Source of the DNA: Bacteroidales bacterium
GTDB lineage: Bacteria > Bacteroidota > Bacteroidia > Bacteroidales > UBA4181
DNA: 9,731 nt
Reading direction: 5' to 3'
NCBI GenBank assembly: GCA_031287245.1
Contig: JAITTD010000239.1
Location: 1 to 9,731 of the forward strand
Part shown: in pieces, positions 5,996 to 9,731 of the stretch
Layout: each line of letters starts with the position of its first letter
Position numbering within the stretch: the first letter of the stretch is position 1
Program-made: the position numbers and the translations under genes
The notes under the pieces: model-generated
Seen by the model: the letters and a program-made list of their open reading frames with translations, nothing else
The model's database searches: none
Told to the model about the DNA's origin: nothing

Positions 5996-7981
5996 TTAAG
6001 CGTCTATCCTTGCATACGTAGCGTGGCGTTCGATAAAATCGCGGCGTGGCGGCACATCGTCGCCCATCAGCATGGAAAAGATGCGGTCGGCTTCGGCGGC
6101 GCTGTCGATGGTCACTTTGCGCAGGGTGCGGTTAGCGGGATTCATGGTGGTTTCCCAAAGTTGTTCAGGGTTCATTTCGCCCAAACCTTTGTAACGTTGC
6201 ACATTCACGGCGCTTTCCTTGCCTTTACCCATTTCATCAATGGCTGCCAAACGTTCGTCTTCCGTCCAGCAATACTTATTCTGTTTTCCTTTGTTGACAA
6301 GGTAAAGCGGTGGCGTAGCAATGTACAAGTGACCATTTTGAATCAAATCCATCATATAGCGGAAGCAGAAGGTCATGATAAGCGTTGCAATGTGGCTTCC
6401 ATCCACATCGGCATCGGTCATGATGATGACTTTGTGATAGCGAAGTCGAGAGAGGTTGAGCGCTTTGCTGTCCTCTTCCGTCCCGATAGTTACGCCCAAA
6501 GCGGTGAAAATGTTGCTTATTTCGGCGTTGTCGTAAATTCGGTGTTCCATCGCCTTTTCCACGTTCAGGATTTTTCCCCTCAGCGGAAGAATAGCCTGAA
6601 AAGCGCGGTCACGCCCTTGTTTGGCGCTACCGCCTGCCGAGTCGCCCTCCACAATGTATATTTCGCATTTTTTAGGATCTTTGTCCGCACAGTCTGCCAG
6701 TTTTCCGGGCAATCCTGCTCCCGACATTGAGTTTTTGCGCTGCACCTGTTCGCGGGCTTTGCGGGCTGCGTGCCGTGCCGTGGCTGCCAGTATCACTTTA
6801 TCAACAATCGTCTTGGCATCCTTTGGATTTTCTTCCAAATAGGCGCCCAAAGCATCGCTAACCGCCTGACTGACGGCTGCGGTAACATCCGAATTGCCGA
6901 GTTTGGTCTTGGTTTGTCCTTCAAATTGTGGCTCAGCCACTTTCACAGAGATGACTGCTGTCAAACCTTCGCGGAAATCCGCCGGATCAATCTCAAATTT
7001 CAGATTTTTGAGCATCCCGTTCTTTTCGGCGTAGGCTTTCAGTGTACGTGTCAGCCCCATGCGAAATCCCGTCAAATGGGTTCCGCCTTCTATCGTATTG
7101 ATATTGTTGACATAAGAATGGATGTTTTCTTTGTATTCGGTGTTGTACTGCATGGCAACTGCCACGGGCATATCGCCTTTTTCGGTTTCAATATTGATGA
7201 CTTTTTCTATCAACTTGTCGCGCGAAGCATCCAGATACTGGATAAACTCGACCAGTCCCTGTTCCGAATAGAATACCGAACCGGGGTGTTGCTCGGTTGT
7301 TTTTCCGGCTTCATCAGTCACCGGAACCAGTGTGCGTTTGTCGGTCAGGGTCAGCCGAATACCCTTATTCAGGAACGCCAATTCGCGAAGGCGCCGTTCC
7401 AAGGTTTCATACTTATATTCCAAAGAAGTGAAAATGCTGCCATCCGGACGGAAGGTAATCGTGGTGCCCGTTCTGTTGGTGGTTCCGTCTTCATGCACCG
7501 GCGCCAAAGGCTGTCCGATGGAATATTCCTGAACATAAATCTTGCCATCGCGGTGGATTTCGGCTTTCAGATAAGTGGACAGCGCATTCACGCAGGATAC
7601 GCCCACGCCGTGCAAACCGCCCGATACTTTGTACGAGCCTTTGTCGAACTTACCGCCCGCGTGCAGCACGGTGAGCACTACTTCCAATGCCGACCGTTGT
7701 TCCTTCTCGTGCAAATCAACAGGAATACCGCGTCCATCGTCCGTTACGGTGATAGAGTTGTCCTCGTTGATCACTACATTTATATTTTTACAATAGCCTG
7801 CAAGCGCTTCATCAATAGAATTGTCAACTACCTCATATACTAAATGATGCAAACCTCTTTCGCCCACATCGCCAATATACATCGCAGGACGCTTGCGCAC
7901 AGCCTCCAAACCTTCAAGTACTTGAATATTACTTGCCGAATATTCGTTTTCCGTATTATTCACCGCGTTATTCTTATTCAT
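5996..7981 (-). CDS. gyrB: DNA gyrase subunit B
   Basis: ATPase subunit of DNA gyrase, which introduces negative supercoils with GyrA. The 661-residue product has the GHKL ATPase domain: VYEVVDNSIDEALAG (N54), DDGRGIP 81-87, GGLHGVG 121-127, and the transducer lysine K358 in the QTK loop (EGQTKTKLGN). The TOPRIM domain follows, with EGDSAGG 445-451, PLRGKILNVEKA 466-477 and the metal-binding DADVDG 523-528. The C-terminal GyrA-contacting part contains QRYKGLGEMNPEQLWETTM (595-613). PLRGKILNVEKA and EGDSAGGSAKQGRDR favour GyrB over ParE. The length is normal for Bacteroidetes, lacking the long insert of the E. coli protein. The ATG at 7979-7981 lies about 15 nt from the expected transcription start of the promoter at 8003-8033. 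It is the first gene of a minus-strand run with DUF3467 and the PIN gene, and is divergent from mnmE. Confidence 0.98.
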   Translation of the reverse strand: MNKNNAVNNTENEYSASNIQVLEGLEAVRKRPAMYIGDVGERGLHHLVYEVVDNSIDEALAGYCKNINVVINEDNSITVTDDGRGIPVDLHEKEQRSALEVVLTVLHAGGKFDKGSYKVSGGLHGVGVSCVNALSTYLKAEIHRDGKIYVQEYSIGQPLAPVHEDGTTNRTGTTITFRPDGSIFTSLEYKYETLERRLRELAFLNKGIRLTLTDKRTLVPVTDEAGKTTEQHPGSVFYSEQGLVEFIQYLDASRDKLIEKVINIETEKGDMPVAVAMQYNTEYKENIHSYVNNINTIEGGTHLTGFRMGLTRTLKAYAEKNGMLKNLKFEIDPADFREGLTAVISVKVAEPQFEGQTKTKLGNSDVTAAVSQAVSDALGAYLEENPKDAKTIVDKVILAATARHAARKAREQVQRKNSMSGAGLPGKLADCADKDPKKCEIYIVEGDSAGGSAKQGRDRAFQAILPLRGKILNVEKAMEHRIYDNAEISNIFTALGVTIGTEEDSKALNLSRLRYHKVIIMTDADVDGSHIATLIMTFCFRYMMDLIQNGHLYIATPPLYLVNKGKQNKYCWTEDERLAAIDEMGKGKESAVNVQRYKGLGEMNPEQLWETTMNPANRTLRKVTIDSAAEADRIFSMLMGDDVPPRRDFIERHATYARIDA

Positions 7982-8002
7982 TGTCTATTTTAAAATATGG
8001 CT

Positions 8003-8033
8003 CAAAAGTACAAAAAATAACTCACCAGACAAA
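8003..8033 (-). promoter_or_regulatory. gyrB promoter, Bacteroidetes type
   Basis: On the minus strand, TTTG (complement of 8030-8033), a 19-bp spacer and TACTTTTG (complement of 8003-8010) match the Bacteroidetes consensus at every fixed base. The -7 box is identical to that of the toxin-antitoxin promoter at 3057-3064. Transcription would start near 7995-7998, leaving a leader of about 15 nt. Confidence 0.8.
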
Positions 8034-8043
8034 TTTTTTTGTC
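8028..8043. promoter_or_regulatory. Inverted repeat overlapping the gyrB -33 box
   Basis: GACAAA (8028-8033), a 4-T spacer, and TTTGTC (8038-8043) form a perfect 6+6 bp dyad. Its left arm contains the gyrB -33 element itself, so a protein bound here would compete with RNA polymerase. In AT-rich DNA short dyads arise by chance, so the operator role is an inference. Confidence 0.35.
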
Positions 8044-8049
8044 ATTGTG

Positions 8050-8070
8050 TTATTAACATTTTGTTAATAA
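8050..8070. promoter_or_regulatory. 8+8 bp inverted repeat in the gyrB-mnmE divergent region
   Basis: TTATTAAC (8050-8057), spacer ATTTT, GTTAATAA (8063-8070) form a perfect dyad with 21 bp in total, the size of a typical dimeric repressor site. It lies about 16 bp beyond the gyrB -33 box and about 46 bp before the mnmE -7 box. It could be an operator, an UP-like AT element or chance. Confidence 0.4.
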
Positions 8071-8097
8071 TCATCTGCGGAAGTTTTCGCAGGTGAT
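8070..8097. promoter_or_regulatory. 10+10 bp imperfect inverted repeat upstream of mnmE
   Basis: ATCATCTGCG (8070-8079) and CGCAGGTGAT (8088-8097) pair over ten positions with one T/G mismatch (8074/8093) around an 8-bp spacer. The right arm ends 19 bp before the mnmE -7 box, exactly where a -33 box would be expected, and no TTTG is present there. This fits an operator or an activator site that replaces the -33 contact. Confidence 0.4.
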
Positions 8098-8116
8098 GAA
8101 ATTGATGATAAATGCT

Positions 8117-8124
8117 TATTTTTG
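8117..8124 (+). promoter_or_regulatory. mnmE -7 promoter element
   Basis: TATTTTTG matches TAnnTTTG at all fixed bases and lies 24 bp before the mnmE ATG, a normal leader distance. No TTTG or TTG is found at the proper distance upstream, so only half of the promoter is seen. Confidence 0.55.
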
Positions 8125-8148
8125 CACGATTAAAATCAATCGAAGAAA

Positions 8149-9531
8149 ATGTTTCCATCATCCACTGTTTGTGCCATTTCCACCCCTGCCGGACAAGGCG
8201 GGATAGCAGTCGTTCGCGTGTCGGGCAGCAACGCTGTTACCGTATGCGACCGCGTGTTCACCGGCACAAAGGGGACATTGAGCCGGCAGCCGTCGCACAC
8301 CGTCAGTTTCGGGAAAATCGGCAGCCACACACCGGACGGCAGTATGAAAGTGATAGACGAGGCTTTGGTCACAGTGTTTCGTGCACCCCATTCCTACACC
8401 GGCGAGGATACCGTTGAGATTGCCTGCCATGGCTCGCTTTTCATCCAGCAGGAGATACTGAAACTCTTGCTGGCTAACGGTTGTCGGATGGCTGCCGCCG
8501 GAGAGTTCACGCAACGCGCCTACCTCAACGGGAAGATGGATTTGTGTCGCGCCGAAGCGGTGGGCGACCTCATTGCATCCTCGTCGGCTGCGGCGCACAA
8601 TATAGCGATACGCCAGATGCGGGGCGATTTCAGCAATCTGCTTGCGGAATTGCGCGACCGCCTGCTGCATTTCGCTACTTTGGTAGAACTGGAACTCGAT
8701 TTCAGCGAGGAAGATGTGGAATTTGCCGAAAGGACGCAACTTACAGCGCTGGCAGCCCAGTTAGAAAGCGCCATCAGCCGCCTGACAGACTCGTTTGCCA
8801 CCGGCAACGCCATCAAAAACGGTATCCCTGTGGCAATTGTGGGAGAAACCAACACCGGCAAATCAACGCTACTCAACCGCTTGCTGAGAGAGGACAAAGC
8901 CATCGTGTCCGACGTGCACGGCACCACCCGCGACAGCATCGAAGACACCATACTCATCGGCGGGATGCTGTTTCGCTTTATCGACACTGCCGGCATCCGC
9001 AACACCGCCGACCGCATCGAGCAACTTGGCATCGAACGCACTTTTCGTAAAATAGAACAGGCAAGCATCATCCTTCGCCTTATTGACCTGAGCAACGACC
9101 CTCCGACAGTTGACCTGAAAATAAGGGACGACCAGCACCTGATAGTGGCGCTGAACAAGGCTGATCTGCTGTCGCCGGATGCTTTGGCTGCCAAACAGAC
9201 TTTTTATGCCGCCGCTCAATTAGACGTCATCACCATTTCGGCGAAATCAGGGACGGGTATATCCCAATTGGAAGAAAAACTGCTTGCCGGCATCCCGCAG
9301 TTGGGCGAAAATGATGTCATAGTAAGCAATATGCGCCACTACGAAGAACTGCATCACGCGCTGGCTGCCATTCGCCGCGTGATGCAGTCGTTAGACGAAG
9401 GCGTACCGGAAGATTTGCTCGCGCAGGACATCCGCTGCTGTATCAGCCATCTGGGAAATATCACAGGGCAGCAAATTCATTCGGAAGAGGTGCTGGATAA
9501 TATTTTTAAGAATTTCTGCATAGGGAAATAA
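8149..9531 (+). CDS. mnmE: tRNA uridine-5-carboxymethylaminomethyl modification GTPase MnmE (TrmE)
   Basis: With MnmG, this GTPase forms the xnm5 group at the wobble uridine (U34) of several tRNAs, in the cytoplasm. The 460-residue product has the N-terminal folate-binding domain (MFPSSTVCAISTPAGQGGIAVVRVSG, then HSYTGEDTVEIACHGS, GEFTQRAYLNGKMDL at 118-132) and a helical domain. Inserted in the latter is a G domain with G1 GETNTGKST 232-240, G2 GTTRD 258-262, G3 DTAG 279-282, G4 NKAD 336-339 and G5 SAKSG 364-368. The terminal CIGK (457-460) holds the essential cysteine. Length is normal and all motifs are intact. The ATG at 8149 follows GAAGAAA and aligns with the family start. It is transcribed away from gyrB across 167 bp; the next 200 bp after its stop contain only repeats. 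Confidence 0.97.
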   Translation: MFPSSTVCAISTPAGQGGIAVVRVSGSNAVTVCDRVFTGTKGTLSRQPSHTVSFGKIGSHTPDGSMKVIDEALVTVFRAPHSYTGEDTVEIACHGSLFIQQEILKLLLANGCRMAAAGEFTQRAYLNGKMDLCRAEAVGDLIASSSAAAHNIAIRQMRGDFSNLLAELRDRLLHFATLVELELDFSEEDVEFAERTQLTALAAQLESAISRLTDSFATGNAIKNGIPVAIVGETNTGKSTLLNRLLREDKAIVSDVHGTTRDSIEDTILIGGMLFRFIDTAGIRNTADRIEQLGIERTFRKIEQASIILRLIDLSNDPPTVDLKIRDDQHLIVALNKADLLSPDALAAKQTFYAAAQLDVITISAKSGTGISQLEEKLLAGIPQLGENDVIVSNMRHYEELHHALAAIRRVMQSLDEGVPEDLLAQDIRCCISHLGNITGQQIHSEEVLDNIFKNFCIGK

Positions 9532-9546
9532 CTGTGAGATGTAGCG

Positions 9547-9591
9547 GTATCAAAACGTAGAGACGGTGCGCGCACCGTCTCTACGTGATAC
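9547..9591. repeat. Long palindrome (16+16 bp, no spacer) after mnmE
   Basis: ACGTAGAGACGGTGCG (9555-9570) is followed at once by its exact reverse complement (9571-9586). Outside it, GTATC (9547-9551) and GATAC (9587-9591) extend the dyad, separated by an unpaired AAA on the left only. It begins 15 bases after the mnmE stop. As RNA it would form a very stable hairpin, but no T-run follows directly, so it is not a classic intrinsic terminator. The GTAGAGACG...CGTCTCTAC form recalls dispersed REP/MITE-like palindromes of Bacteroidetes and other bacteria. It may act as 3' mRNA protection or a rho-type terminator, or be a mobile palindrome. Confidence 0.85.
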
Positions 9592-9595
9592 GATG

Positions 9596-9659
9596 GTGAT
9601 TCAATAGTGATTCAATAGTGATTCATTGTGATTCAATTGTGATTCAATTGTGATTCATT
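9596..9659 (+). repeat. Higher-order tandem repeat: 32 bp x 2, each 11+11+10 bp
   Basis: Six copies of GTGATTCA(A)T(A/T) lie head to tail: 11 bp at 9596, 11 at 9607, 10 at 9618, 11 at 9628, 11 at 9639 and 10 at 9650. The first three and the last three form two 32-bp blocks that differ only by A to T at the ends of the 11-bp subunits. The mean period of 10.7 bp is close to one helical turn. No coding sense and no gene nearby other than mnmE. Confidence 0.9.
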
Positions 9660-9678
9660 GTACCTTACGGTTACAGTT

Positions 9679-9729
9679 CGTTTATCCGTTCCATCGTTCA
9701 CCCGTTCACCCGTTTTTTTTATTTTTTTT
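9679..9729 (+). repeat. 8-bp CGTTNNNN repeat ending in two T8 tracts
   Basis: Five units in strict 8-bp register start with CGTT: CGTTTATC (9679), CGTTCCAT (9687), CGTTCACC (9695), CGTTCACC (9703) and CGTTTTTT (9711). The last runs into eight T, one A and eight T (9713-9729). The block is degenerate on the left and exact in the middle. The T-tracts could serve as transcription stop or bend signals, but no hairpin adjoins them. The window ends two bases later. Apart from these repeats I see nothing in 9532-9731. Confidence 0.7.
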
Positions 9730-9731
9730 GG

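Noticed and set aside
5870..6730. Long plus-strand open frame opposite gyrB (and similar frames at 6770-7843)
   Set aside because: These are antisense shadows of gyrB; the minus-strand protein has every gyrase motif and the plus-strand translations have no recognisable domain.

Overview
The window reads as chromosomal DNA of a member of the Bacteroidetes, most likely an uncultured, plant-fibre-associated Bacteroidales. Four signs support this: a type IX secretion C-terminal sorting domain at the left edge; a DUF3467 gene; exact or near-exact Bacteroidetes housekeeping promoters (TTTG, 19-20 bp, TAnnTTTG) in front of two transcription units; and AT-rich start regions with no Shine-Dalgarno sequence. 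I cannot name the genus.

Layout. 1-416 is the 3' end of a secreted Ig-like protein with a T9SS tail. 450-2971 holds atpA and atpG, the F1-ATPase alpha and gamma subunits, without the atpH/F/E/B genes that usually precede atpA in this phylum. 2972-5176 looks like an accessory stretch. It has a ParD/ParE-like toxin-antitoxin pair with its own promoter, then on the same strand and with almost no gap a secreted GH10 endo-xylanase. Converging on the xylanase from the other strand is a PIN-domain (VapC-like) toxin gene with an overlapping 54-codon ORF at 5012-5176, probably its antitoxin. The minus-strand run continues upstream with a DUF3467 gene and gyrB (5663-7981).

The 167-bp divergent region between gyrB and mnmE (7982-8148) holds a full gyrB promoter, a -7 box for mnmE and three separate inverted repeats. 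mnmE (8149-9531) is complete. The last 200 bp have no gene but carry three different repeat types in a row: a perfect 16+16 bp palindrome, a 32-bp unit duplicated once and itself built of 11+11+10 bp subunits, and an 8-bp CGTTNNNN repeat ending in T-tracts.

How the parts work together. The core genes (atpAG, gyrB, mnmE) are ordinary housekeeping genes with intact motifs. The segment between atpG and gyrB/DUF3467 brings two toxin-antitoxin-type modules that flank a xylanase, an arrangement that could stabilise the xylanase as cargo. I see no phage, transposase, CRISPR, tRNA or rRNA gene. The points most worth a second look are the unlisted small ORF beside the PIN gene, the xylanase apparently read from a toxin-antitoxin promoter, and the layered repeats after mnmE.
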